From the NCBI GenBank assembly GCA_003022905.1, contig PXSE01000035.1, forward strand, positions 1 to 13,875: a stretch of DNA of 13,875 bases. Reading direction: 5' to 3'. The notes beneath the pieces are model-generated. The model searched no databases. It saw only the letters and a list, made by a program, of their open reading frames with translations, and was not told the DNA's origin. Source of the stretch: Halobacteriales archaeon QS_9_68_42. GTDB lineage: Archaea; Halobacteriota; Halobacteria; Halobacteriales; Haloarculaceae. This document shows positions 6,521 through 13,347 of this stretch, piece after piece. How positions within the stretch are numbered: position 1 is the stretch's first letter; each line of letters starts with the position of its first letter. A program made the position numbers and the translations under genes.

Positions 6521-6637
6521 CTACCGGGTCGCCTCTATTCCCCGGTCGGTGACCTCGACAACCACTTCGTCCAGTTTCTACGGGGGGCCGGAGGTACTCG
6601 CGGTCACGAGTTCCAGAAACGATGTTTGCACTCCGTC
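6521..6637 (-). other. possible minus-strand gene relic
   Basis: On the minus strand, the frame ending at 6521-6523 reads KLDEVVVEVTDRGIEATR before its stop. Upstream in the same frame, beyond one TAG at 6578-6580, it reads QTSFLELVTASTSGPP. The first segment looks like a protein C-terminus with haloarchaeal composition. With a stop in the middle and no recognised family, it is either a decayed short gene between the serpin and the synthetase or chance. Confidence 0.15.
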
Positions 6638-6647
6638 GTCCGGGCGT

Positions 6648-6679
6648 CGTCGGCCCTCGAAGACGGTTGACGGCCGACG
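6648..6679. promoter_or_regulatory. inverted repeat upstream of second acyl-CoA synthetase
   Basis: CGTCGGCC (6648-6655) and GGCCGACG (6672-6679) form a perfect 8-bp inverted repeat with a 16-nt spacer, starting 70 bp before the likely ATG at 6718. No convincing TATA box is visible nearby. In GC-rich DNA such a repeat could be chance; a regulatory site or hairpin is possible. Confidence 0.2.
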
Positions 6680-6717
6680 GCCCCACGCTTATGAGCCTCG
6701 CAGCCGACTCGGGGGTC

Positions 6718-8244
6718 ATGAACCTCTACGGGCGCTTCGCCCGGCAGGCACGCACCTGCCCCGACGACCCGGCCATCGTCGACCCGGACGGCACCGATAT
6801 CACGTACGCCGAACTGCGACGGCGGGCGGCGTCGGTCGCGGCGTTCCTCGACGAGCGTACCACTCCCGGCGACCGCATCGCCGTGTTCATGCTCGACAAT
6901 CCGACCGTCGTCGCCGTGGCGCTGGGTGCCTGGCGCGCCGGGCGCGCTTTCACACCCGTGAACTACCGCTTCGGCGCCGAGGAGGTGGCGTACGTCCTCG
7001 AGGACATCGACCCCGCGCTCGTAATCCACGACTCCGTCTTTGCGAGCACGGCGTCGGAAGCCGCCGAGGAGGCCGGTCTCGGGAAGTCGCTCGTCCACGG
7101 CCATGCCGGCGAGTTCCAGGAGGAGGCGTTCCGGCCGCCGGCGGATGCGCCCGACCCAACCACGAAGCTCGACGACGACCCGGCCATCGTGATGCACACT
7201 TCCGGGACGACTGGGGACCCGAAAGGTGTCATCCAGACGCACCGAAACGTCGGCTCACAGGTCGAGGCCGGCATTTCGACCTACGACGTGACCGCCGATG
7301 ACACCGCGGTCGTCTCCGTCCCGCTATTCCACGTCGGCGGGTTCCACGGGGCGACCCTGATGGGACTGTTCATCGGCGGCTCGGTCGTCATCCACCCCGC
7401 CTGGGGGCCCGCCGAGTGGGCGCGACTCGTCGAAGAGACCCGAGCGACGGTGTCGGGGCTGGTGCCGGCGATGATGGTCGACGTTCTCGGGACCGAGGCG
7501 GCCCGCGACTACGACACCTCCTCACTGCAGATGTGCTTCTACGGGGGCAGTCCCGCTGCCGAATCGATGCTCGAGGAGTTCGAGTCCGTGTTCGGGGTGG
7601 ACGAACTCCTGAACTACTACGGGCAGACGGAAGCGGCCGGGTTGACAGTCGCTGGGACCCCCGAGACGCCGAAGACCGAGGGCGCGCTCGGCGAACCTGT
7701 CGGGACCGTCGAGGCACGGGTGATCGACCCCGATACCGGTAGCGATGTCGACGACGGCGAGGACGGGGAACTGTGGCTCCGGGGCGACAGCGTGATGCCG
7801 CGGTACTGGGAGGCGCCATCGCTGACCAGAGCGGCCTTCGAGCCGGCGGACGGAGACGACGCACCCCCCTGGTTCCGAGCCGGCGATGTCGTTCGGCGCG
7901 AAGACGGGGTCCTCTATTTCGTCGACCGACTCGACGACATCGTGCTCTCCGGCGGCGAGAAGGTGGCTCCCTCACGGGTCGAGAGCGTCCTCGCTGAGAT
8001 GGACGGCGTCGAGGCGGCGGCCGTCCTCGGGACGCCGCACGAGCGGCTCGGTGAGGCAGTCACCGCGGCAGTCATCGGCGAGGAGACGCTCTCGGCCGAC
8101 GACGTCCGGGCCTTCTGCGACGACCACTCTGGGCTGGCGGGCTACGAGAAGCCCCGGCGAGTCGCGTTTGTCGACTCCTTCCCGCGGACCGGTAGCCAGA
8201 AGGTCGACAAGGCGGCGCTAGCGGATGACCTCGAGTGGGGCTGA
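6718..8244 (+). CDS. acyl-CoA synthetase (AMP-forming), second copy
   Basis: A 508-residue ANL-family acyl-CoA ligase, only distantly similar to the one at 2273-3850. The ATP loop HTSGTTGDPKG is at residues 160-170, YYGQTEAAG at 300-308 (Gln in place of the usual Gly-Met/Tyr-Thr wording), and RAGD with Asp390. The hinge DRLDDIVLSGGEKV is at 403-416 and the C-terminal lysine motif GSQKVDK (Lys495). It activates a free acid to its CoA thioester with ATP; substrate not determinable. ATG 6718 (MNLYGRFARQ) is chosen because the family begins here. ATG 6691 and an upstream ATG at 6622 are in frame, but their extra residues look non-conserved and basic. It is plus strand, 200 bp after the serpin stop, so probably has its own promoter. 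Together with the dehydrogenase and SDR it completes a fatty-acid block. Confidence 0.88.
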   Translation: MNLYGRFARQARTCPDDPAIVDPDGTDITYAELRRRAASVAAFLDERTTPGDRIAVFMLDNPTVVAVALGAWRAGRAFTPVNYRFGAEEVAYVLEDIDPALVIHDSVFASTASEAAEEAGLGKSLVHGHAGEFQEEAFRPPADAPDPTTKLDDDPAIVMHTSGTTGDPKGVIQTHRNVGSQVEAGISTYDVTADDTAVVSVPLFHVGGFHGATLMGLFIGGSVVIHPAWGPAEWARLVEETRATVSGLVPAMMVDVLGTEAARDYDTSSLQMCFYGGSPAAESMLEEFESVFGVDELLNYYGQTEAAGLTVAGTPETPKTEGALGEPVGTVEARVIDPDTGSDVDDGEDGELWLRGDSVMPRYWEAPSLTRAAFEPADGDDAPPWFRAGDVVRREDGVLYFVDRLDDIVLSGGEKVAPSRVESVLAEMDGVEAAAVLGTPHERLGEAVTAAVIGEETLSADDVRAFCDDHSGLAGYEKPRRVAFVDSFPRTGSQKVDKAALADDLEWG

Positions 8245-8319
8245 CAGGCGGTGCGAGGCCAGGTTCCGGACGCGCTGCACTGCGCTCCCGCTGGACGCGC
8301 CCGGACGATTCACTCGGCC

Positions 8320-8338
8320 ACGGGGCGTCTGGCCCCGT
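8320..8338. terminator. hairpin between convergent genes
   Basis: ACGGGGC and GCCCCGT form a 7-bp perfect stem with a GTCTG loop in the 110-bp gap between the convergent acyl-CoA synthetase (ends 8244) and isopentenyl phosphate kinase (ends 8355). No long T-run follows on either strand; TTTAAAT lies on the minus-strand side. It may help end transcription, but archaeal termination relies more on T-runs, so this is tentative. The rest of the gap holds nothing I can name. Confidence 0.35.
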
Positions 8339-8354
8339 TCCCGGATTTAAACCT

Positions 8355-9083
8355 TCACTCGATTCGCGTCCCCGGTTCGTCACCGTCGAGGAACGCCTCC
8401 AGACAGTCGAGGTCGAACACGTGCGCCGGCGCGTCGAGGCCCAGTAGCGCCCGCACCTTCCCGGCCATCCCGCCGCTGACGTCGGTCGCGTCGCTGCCGC
8501 CGAGGGTGCCGGCCGCCGACTCGAACGATTCGATGCGGTCGATGACGCTCCCGTCGTCGTCGTAGACGCCCTCGACCGCCGAACAGACGCCGACCCGGTC
8601 GGCCGCCAGCGCCTCGGCTGTGACGACCACGAGTTCGTCACCCGAGAGGACGGTCGCTCCCTTCCCCGCGTGGACGACGCCGTCGCCGTGGAGCACGGGT
8701 ACGAACCCCTCCTCGAGCATCGTCTCGACCTGTCCGGTTGGGAGCGTTAGATCGCCGCTCCCGTCGCGGTCGGCCGTCGACATCGGGTGGACCGGAAGCG
8801 CCGGCACGTCCGCCTCGGCGAGCGCCTCGACGACCGCGGCGTTGAGCCGTTTCATCGCGCCGTGTATCGCCCTGATTGCGGCCGGGTCGGCCGTGCTCTG
8901 CGTCGTCGAGACGCCGTACTTCGCGGCGTGGTGGTGGCCGAAACTCCCGCCGCCGTGGACGAGTACGATGTCGTCACGGTCCGCGAGCGCGCCGGCGGCC
9001 CGTTCGAGGGCCACCCGGTCGACCGTCTCGGGGTCGTCCTTCTCGGTGACGACGCTGCCCCCAAGCTTCAGCACGGTCGTCAT
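8355..9083 (-). CDS. ipk: isopentenyl phosphate kinase
   Basis: A 242-residue amino-acid-kinase-fold enzyme that phosphorylates isopentenyl phosphate to isopentenyl diphosphate, the last step of the archaeal mevalonate route. Seen: N-terminal LKLGGSVVT (5-13), HGGGSFGHHHAAKYG at 43-57 (a His after SFG is the catalytic residue in studied IPKs), and LHGDGVVHAGKGATVLSGDEL in the middle. Near the C-terminus come GVYDDDG and DVSGGMAGKV, which form the nucleotide site. I start at ATG 9081-9083 because it begins the kinase fold; the longer upstream frame is basic and antiparallel to mevalonate kinase. Its ATG overlaps the mevalonate kinase stop (ATGA, 9080-9083), so the two are translationally coupled. 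Length is normal. Confidence 0.93.
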   Translation of the reverse strand: MTTVLKLGGSVVTEKDDPETVDRVALERAAGALADRDDIVLVHGGGSFGHHHAAKYGVSTTQSTADPAAIRAIHGAMKRLNAAVVEALAEADVPALPVHPMSTADRDGSGDLTLPTGQVETMLEEGFVPVLHGDGVVHAGKGATVLSGDELVVVTAEALAADRVGVCSAVEGVYDDDGSVIDRIESFESAAGTLGGSDATDVSGGMAGKVRALLGLDAPAHVFDLDCLEAFLDGDEPGTRIE

Positions 9084-10069
9084 TCCTCGATCCGGACGCC
9101 TTCGGTGTCCAGTTCGGCCCGGAATGCCTTCTCGCATCCGGGGGTGTACTGCAGGGCGGTGTGGGTCTGCTCGCTGTGGTCGAGGGCGACGACGCAACCG
9201 CCGCCGCCGGCGCCGGTCAGTTTCGCGCCGATAGCGTCTGCCTCCCGGGCGGCCCACACCATCGCGTCCAGCGAGCGTGCCGAGACCCCGAGCGCCGACA
9301 GCAGCCCGTGGTTGAAGTCCATCAGCCGGCCGACCTCCTCGACGTCGTCAGCCTCGAGGGCTGTCTCCCCGCTTCTGACGATGTCGCCGATGGCCTCGAC
9401 GGTGTCGCCGGCGAAGCCGTACTCATCTTTCAACGCCCGGACGCTGGCGACCAGTTCGCCCGTGTCGCCGGCGCCGCCGTCGTACCCTACCACGAACGGC
9501 AGGTTCGGGACATCCTCGAGGCGTCGACAGGCGTCGCCCTGCACGCGGACGGCCCCGCCCATCGCCGAACAGAAGGTGTCGGCCCTGGAGGCCTCCCCGT
9601 CCTGGACCTCGTGTTCGACCCGGTAGGCCCGGTCGGCGAGCTCCTCTCGCGGGAGTTCGACTCCTAGTTCCTGCGTCGCAGCGTCGATGCCGGCGACGAC
9701 GACGGCCGCCGACGAGCCCAGTCCCGCCCCCAGCGGGATGTCGCTCTCGACGGTGATGTCGAAGCCGGCCTCGGGCGCGTCGGCGGCGTCGCGGGCCTGT
9801 GCCAGCGCGCCGTCGATGTAGCCCATCGCGGCCTCCACCAGCGGCGTCGGAACGTTCACGTCCGGTCTGTCGTCGGCGTCGCCGCCCCAGGTGACAGCGA
9901 AGCCGTCGAGGGTCAGTTCCTCCGCCTCGACGCGGACCCGCTCGTCGGCCCGCTCCTCGACGGTCACCCGCGCGCGGCGCTCGATTGCACACGGGACGGC
10001 CGGCTCGCCGTAAACAACGGCATGCTCGCCGAAGAGGTACACTTTCCCCGGCGCGCTCGAAGTGGTCAT
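9080..10069 (-). CDS. mvk: mevalonate kinase
   Basis: A 329-residue GHMP kinase that phosphorylates mevalonate with ATP on the way to archaeal membrane lipids, carotenoids and quinones. Motif 1 is PGKVYLFGEHAVVYG (7-21, Lys9). The ATP-binding motif 2 is IPLGAGLGSSAA (111-122). The catalytic aspartate sits in ASRADTFCSAMGG (Asp164), and motif 3 is KLTGAGGGGC (283-292). ATG 10067-10069 is 25 bp downstream of the centre of a TATA box on the minus strand, so the message is probably leaderless. It is first of a two-gene unit with ipk. In many haloarchaea mevalonate kinase follows rpsB directly; here two plus-strand Nudix genes separate them. Confidence 0.95.
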   Translation of the reverse strand: MTTSSAPGKVYLFGEHAVVYGEPAVPCAIERRARVTVEERADERVRVEAEELTLDGFAVTWGGDADDRPDVNVPTPLVEAAMGYIDGALAQARDAADAPEAGFDITVESDIPLGAGLGSSAAVVVAGIDAATQELGVELPREELADRAYRVEHEVQDGEASRADTFCSAMGGAVRVQGDACRRLEDVPNLPFVVGYDGGAGDTGELVASVRALKDEYGFAGDTVEAIGDIVRSGETALEADDVEEVGRLMDFNHGLLSALGVSARSLDAMVWAAREADAIGAKLTGAGGGGCVVALDHSEQTHTALQYTPGCEKAFRAELDTEGVRIEE

Positions 10070-10088
10070 ACCTCACCCTCTGGCCGGC

Positions 10089-10098
10089 CAATAAAAAG
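10089..10098 (-). promoter_or_regulatory. TATA box of the mvk-ipk unit
   Basis: On the minus strand the sequence reads CTTTTTATTGG here, the only AT-rich tract in the 154-bp divergent gap to the first Nudix gene. Its centre is about 25 bp before the mevalonate kinase ATG, the standard archaeal TATA-to-start distance, implying a leaderless or nearly leaderless message. Confidence 0.65.
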
Positions 10099-10223
10099 CG
10101 TGTCCGAAGTGAAGGAGTGTAGTAGAGCGAATCGTAGTGAGGGCCGGGAACCTACCCTGGCCGACCCTCCTGCTTCGACCCCGGTTCGTAGCACGTATCT
10201 CCGAGGCCTCACAGGGGATTAGC

Positions 10224-10760
10224 ATGGACAAGCTCACCCGCCAGTCCCGAAAACGGAGCGACGAGGTCCTCGTTGAGCACGCCGCGGCTCACGGCGAGTT
10301 CGGAGTCCGGGAACTGACGTGGGAACTCTCCGCCGCCGAGTACGAGGCCCTGCTCGAGCGGTTCGAGGACGAGGCTGCCGGCGGTGCGGGCGTCTGGGTC
10401 ACCCGCGGCGATGCCGTTCTCCTCGTCCGTCACGCCAGCGAGACGGCGTGGTCGGACCCCGGCGGAAAACGCGAACCCGGGGAATCGTTCCGCGAGGCGG
10501 CTTGCCGCGAGGTCCGCGAGGAGAGCGGCGTCGACATCGAAGTCGAGGGCGTCCTCGAGACCCACGTCGTCACCCACGTCACCGCCGGCCGTCCCCCGCT
10601 CGTTTCGCCCATCGTCGTCTTCGAGGGGACGTACGTCGGCGGCGACCCGACGCCCCGCGAGGACGACCGGGTCGCGGAGGTCCGGTGGTTCGCCGAGCGC
10701 CCCGAATCGCTGTTGTACGACGCGCTCGCGTCCTTCCCGATGCCCGAGGGAGACGGCTGA
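10224..10760 (+). CDS. Nudix hydrolase domain protein, intact Nudix box
   Basis: A 178-residue protein with a perfect Nudix box at 81-103: Gly81, Glu87, then REVREESGV (95-103), holding the metal-binding glutamates 96, 99 and 100. Nudix enzymes hydrolyse X-linked nucleoside diphosphates; the substrate is unknown here. Residues 1-50 form a charged helical leader that recurs in the neighbouring paralogue. The C-terminus ends in the shared motif ESLLYDALA. ATG 10224 is chosen because the similarity to the paralogue starts just after it and a weak TATA-like CGTATCT lies about 27 bp upstream. It is divergent from mevalonate kinase and followed by a paralogue 74 bp downstream. Confidence 0.88.
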   Translation: MDKLTRQSRKRSDEVLVEHAAAHGEFGVRELTWELSAAEYEALLERFEDEAAGGAGVWVTRGDAVLLVRHASETAWSDPGGKREPGESFREAACREVREESGVDIEVEGVLETHVVTHVTAGRPPLVSPIVVFEGTYVGGDPTPREDDRVAEVRWFAERPESLLYDALASFPMPEGDG

Positions 10761-10772
10761 CGGAGCGAGAGC

Positions 10773-10788
10773 GGCCTCGGCCGAGGCC
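10773..10788. promoter_or_regulatory. 16-bp perfect palindrome between the two Nudix genes
   Basis: GGCCTCGGCCGAGGCC is a perfect palindrome starting 12 bp after the first Nudix stop and about 20 bp upstream of the TATA-like box of the second. It may end the first transcript or be a regulator site for the second gene. Role inferred only. Confidence 0.35.
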
Positions 10789-10806
10789 CCGTGGCGTCAG
10801 CAACAC

Positions 10807-10816
10807 CCAAATATCT
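10807..10816 (+). promoter_or_regulatory. TATA-like box of the second Nudix gene
   Basis: CCAAATATCT is AT-rich against its surroundings, and its centre lies about 25 bp before the GTG at 10835. This supports a separate, leaderless transcript and decides the start codon of the second Nudix gene. Confidence 0.5.
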
Positions 10817-10834
10817 GGCTCCCGGACCAAAGGT

Positions 10835-11371
10835 GTGTCCGCGGAATTGCTCCGGCACGTCAACGCCCTGGTCGCCGACTTCGCCGCCGAGCACGGCGGG
10901 GTGGACCTCGTGGGCCTCCGGGTCGACTGTGCGCCCGACGAGTACGACGCTGTCGTCGAGACCTTCGAGTCCTTCGGCGTCGTCGGCGGGGCAGGCGTAC
11001 GAGTCCGGGACGACGACGGTCGGGTCCTGCTCGTACGCTACGAGGGCGCCGACGGCTGGGTCGACCCCGGCGATGGCCGTCGCCCCGGAGAGTCCTACCG
11101 CGAGTGTGCCGTCCGGGGGGTTCGGGAGGCAACGGGCGTTAAGCCCGAACCCGACGGGCTGGCGCAGGTCCACCTGCTCTACATGGACGACTGGACCGAT
11201 CGCGACCCGATGCCGAACCCGTACGTCTCTTTTGAAGGCCACCCAGCGAACGCGAGCGCCGACGCCGGGCACGCCCAGCCGGGCGAGGGCGTCGAGGACC
11301 TGCGGTGGAGCGAGACGGTTCCCGAGAGCCTGCTGTACGACGAACTCGCGGAGCTGTCGCTGCGGGAGTAG
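10835..11371 (+). CDS. Nudix-fold protein with degenerate Nudix box
   Basis: A 178-residue paralogue of the preceding gene, identical in length. Both share the order helical leader, GGAGVxV strand, LLVRxE/H, W(S/V)DPG, PGES(F/Y)RE, and the final ESLLYDELA. The Nudix box is damaged. The opening Gly position is Asp80. The REVREE core reads RGVREA (94-99), so two of the three metal-binding glutamates are replaced by Gly95 and Ala99, leaving Glu86 and Glu98. Nudix hydrolysis is therefore doubtful, and a binding or regulatory role is possible. No start other than GTG 10835 fits both the homology and the TATA box; the frame upstream merely overlaps the first gene. It converges on rpsB with a 23-bp gap. 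Confidence 0.82.
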   Translation: MSAELLRHVNALVADFAAEHGGVDLVGLRVDCAPDEYDAVVETFESFGVVGGAGVRVRDDDGRVLLVRYEGADGWVDPGDGRRPGESYRECAVRGVREATGVKPEPDGLAQVHLLYMDDWTDRDPMPNPYVSFEGHPANASADAGHAQPGEGVEDLRWSETVPESLLYDELAELSLRE

Positions 11372-11394
11372 GCGGGAAACAGGACGAAAACGCG
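11372..11394 (-). terminator. T-rich end of the rpsB operon
   Basis: Right after the rpsB stop the minus strand carries two short T-runs (GCGTTTTCGTCCTGTTTCCC). Short T-runs in the non-template strand are the usual archaeal intrinsic stop signal, so this likely ends the ribosomal operon just before the convergent Nudix gene. No stem-loop is needed or seen. Confidence 0.45.
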
Positions 11395-12164
11395 CTACAG
11401 CTCGGTTTCGAAGTCCTCGAGGGCGTAGGCGGGCTCGGCGCCGCGGCGGTCCAGCGTCTCGTTGGCGAGCAGCCAGTAGATGACGCTGAGAGCGCGCCGC
11501 CCCTTGTTGTTCGTCGGGACCACGAGGTCGACGTTCGAGGTGGTGTTGTTGGAGTCACACATCGCAATGACCGGGATGCCGACCGTAATGGCTTCCTTGA
11601 CGGCCTGGGAGTCGCCGATGGGGTCGGTGACGACTACGACGTCGGGTTCGATGTAGCCCTCGTAGTCGGGGTTCGTCAGCGTGCCGGGAATGAACCGGCC
11701 GGTCCGGGCGCGGGCGCCGACGGCGTCGGCGAACTTCTCGGCCGGGAACCGGCCGTACTGGCGGCTGGAGGCCACCAGAATCTGCTCGTCGTCGAGACGT
11801 CCAGTACGTACAGCCCGTCGGTCCGGACGCGGTGGATGAACCGCTCCATGGACTTGGTCTTCTGCTGGGTGCCGATGTGGACGCCGGCCGCCAGGTAGTC
11901 CTCGACCGGGATGAGGAGGTCGGCCTCCTCGTCCGGCATGACGTCCTCGTCGAGGACGGGCTCCTCGGCGGCTTCCGTCCCGTCGGTCTCGGCGGTTGTT
12001 TCGGTCTCGTCGGTCGCCTCGTCGGCGGCCGTCTCGGCGGGCGCTTCCTCGTCCTCGTCTGTGGGGTCGGCCTCCTCGTCGACATCCTCGTCGAGCTCTT
12101 CTTCGAGCTCGTCGAGCTCCTCGTCGAGTTCGGAGGCGTCGAACCCCTCTTCGTTGTTGCTCAT
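11395..12164 (-). pseudogene. rpsB: 30S ribosomal protein uS2, frame broken by internal deletion
   Basis: From ATG 12162-12164 the frame encodes an acidic leader (residues 1-82, typical of haloarchaeal S2), then the start of S2 proper ([35 protein letters not shown] to residue 126). Near 11785-11795 the correct reading jumps frame, to [15 protein letters not shown] and on to FETEL and the stop at 11395. Haloarchaeal S2, as I remember it, has DERIRTAADFLANYDPEQ at the junction; about 15 codons are missing. The gap is about 46 nt, and adding 46 makes the gene divisible by three (271 residues). The lost part belongs to a conserved helix. S2 is essential for 30S subunits, so this copy cannot work as written. 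It is last in the operon and overlaps eno by ATGA (12161-12164). Sequence error or a second copy must explain it. Confidence 0.85.
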
Positions 12165-13347
12165 GCGTTTGCCTCGATTCTGATGAGTTCGTTCAGCTTG
12201 GCGGTGCGCTCGCCGCCGACCGCGCCCGTCTTGACGTACGGCGCGTCGGTCGCAACGGCGAGGTGTGCGATGGTGGTGTCCTCCGTCTCGCCGCTACGGT
12301 GGGAGACAACGGGGGCGTAGCCGTTCGCAACGGCCAGCTCGATGGCGTCGAAGGCGTCCGACAGCGTCCCGATCTGGTTCGGCTTCACCAGGACGCTGTT
12401 GCCGGCGCCCGCCTCGATGCCCTCGGCGAGCCGGTCGGTGTTGGTGACGAACAGGTCGTCACCGCAGACGAGCGTCCCCCCCGCTCGCGGGCCGTGCCCG
12501 CTCGCGCTATCCGGGGCGCCGAGCGCCCCGCCGCCCACCCGGTCTGTCAGCTCGGCGAAGCCCTCGTAGTCGTCCTCGTCGAGGGGGTCCTCGACGTAAA
12601 CGAGTCCGTACTCGTCAACGAGGTCCACGACGTACTCGATTTGCTCGTCGGGCGTCCGCGCCTCCTCGCCGTAGTGGTAGGCGCCGTCCTCGTACAGCTC
12701 GGCGCCGGCGATGTCGAGGCCGAAGCCGATCTCGAAGCCGACCTCCTCGGAGACGGCGTCGACGGCCTCGTCGACGATTTCGAAGGCCTCCTCGTCGGCG
12801 ATGGAGGGCGCCCACGCGCCCTCGTCGCCCTTGGCGGCGGCGACGCCGCGTTCCTCGAGGATGTCGCCTACCTCGCCGTGGACGCGGGCGTTGGCGAAGA
12901 CGGCGTCGGTCACCGAGGGGGCGCCGACGGGCGCCGCCAGGAACTCCTGGATGTGGGTCGCGTCGGCGGCGTGCTCGCCGCCGCCGATGACGTTCCCGAG
13001 CGGGACCGGGAACTCCCGCCCGCGGAAGGCGCCACCGAGGTGCTGGTACAGCGGCGCACCGAGCACGTCGGCGGCGGCCTTGGCGGCGGCCATCGAGATG
13101 GCGACCGCGGAGTTGGCGCCGATCTCCGAGAAGTCGTCGGTGCCGTCGGCGGCCCGGAGCGTGCTGTCGACGCCGCGCTGGTCGCCGGCGTACACCTGCC
13201 CCTCCAGCCGGGGAACGGCGAGTTCGCGGGCCTTGGTGATGGCCTCGCCGGCCGGTCGCTCGACGGCCTCGTACTCGCCGGTCGACGCGCCGGAGGGGGC
13301 GGCGCCGCGGCCACCCGGCGGAGCCGGACCTCCGTAACGAGGGTCAT
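12161..13347 (-). pseudogene. eno: enolase, N-terminal deletion/frameshift plus 18-codon insertion
   Basis: Enolase converts 2-phosphoglycerate to phosphoenolpyruvate. ATG 13345-13347 gives [11 protein letters not shown], the normal archaeal start. Then about 61 nt are missing near 13305-13315. They should encode the invariant DSRGNPTVE strand and following residues. Reading resumes in another frame at [17 protein letters not shown] and runs intact to TGA 12161-12163. Catalytic elements in the rest are present: [35 protein letters not shown] with the base lysine, and SHRSGETED. An extra 18 codons lie between DRVGG and TLVCGDD. Restoring 61 nt gives 415 residues, or 397 without the insertion, matching the family. 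The rpoK stop abuts the ATG with no gap and rpsB overlaps its end, so the operon is compact. As written only a fragment from GTG 13195 could be made. Confidence 0.87.
12480..12533 (-). repeat. 54-nt palindromic in-frame insertion in eno
   Basis: These bases encode [18 protein letters not shown], absent from the enolases I know, in the loop before the CGDD metal-ligand motif. The DNA has an 8-bp stem CGGGGCGC/GCGCCCCG with loop CGA (12512-12530) and a 6-bp stem GCGGGC/GCCCGC (12487-12501). A 10-bp direct repeat CCCGCTCGCG occurs twice, 17 nt apart (12480 and 12497). The flanks are near-copies (GGGGCGCTCG and GGGGACGCTCG on the coding strand). This resembles the palindromic elements known to insert in-frame in Rickettsia genes, though no relation by sequence is claimed. 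Confidence 0.6.

Noticed and set aside
9084..9257. 58-codon upstream extension of isopentenyl phosphate kinase
   Set aside because: It is arginine-rich and overlaps mevalonate kinase out of frame; the ATGA overlap start fits the family exactly.
10070..10223. Small RNA or further gene in the mvk-Nudix divergent gap
   Set aside because: Apart from the TATA boxes I find only weak GTAGT-type repeats and no stable fold or coding signal.
10319..10834. Upstream extension of the second Nudix frame
   Set aside because: It overlaps the first Nudix gene in another frame and is very basic; a TATA box and the homology both begin at GTG 10835.
11790..13310. Programmed frameshifting or an intron to explain the rpsB and eno breaks
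   Set aside because: Conserved codons are missing, not merely out of frame, so neither recoding nor splicing out of extra sequence would restore the proteins.
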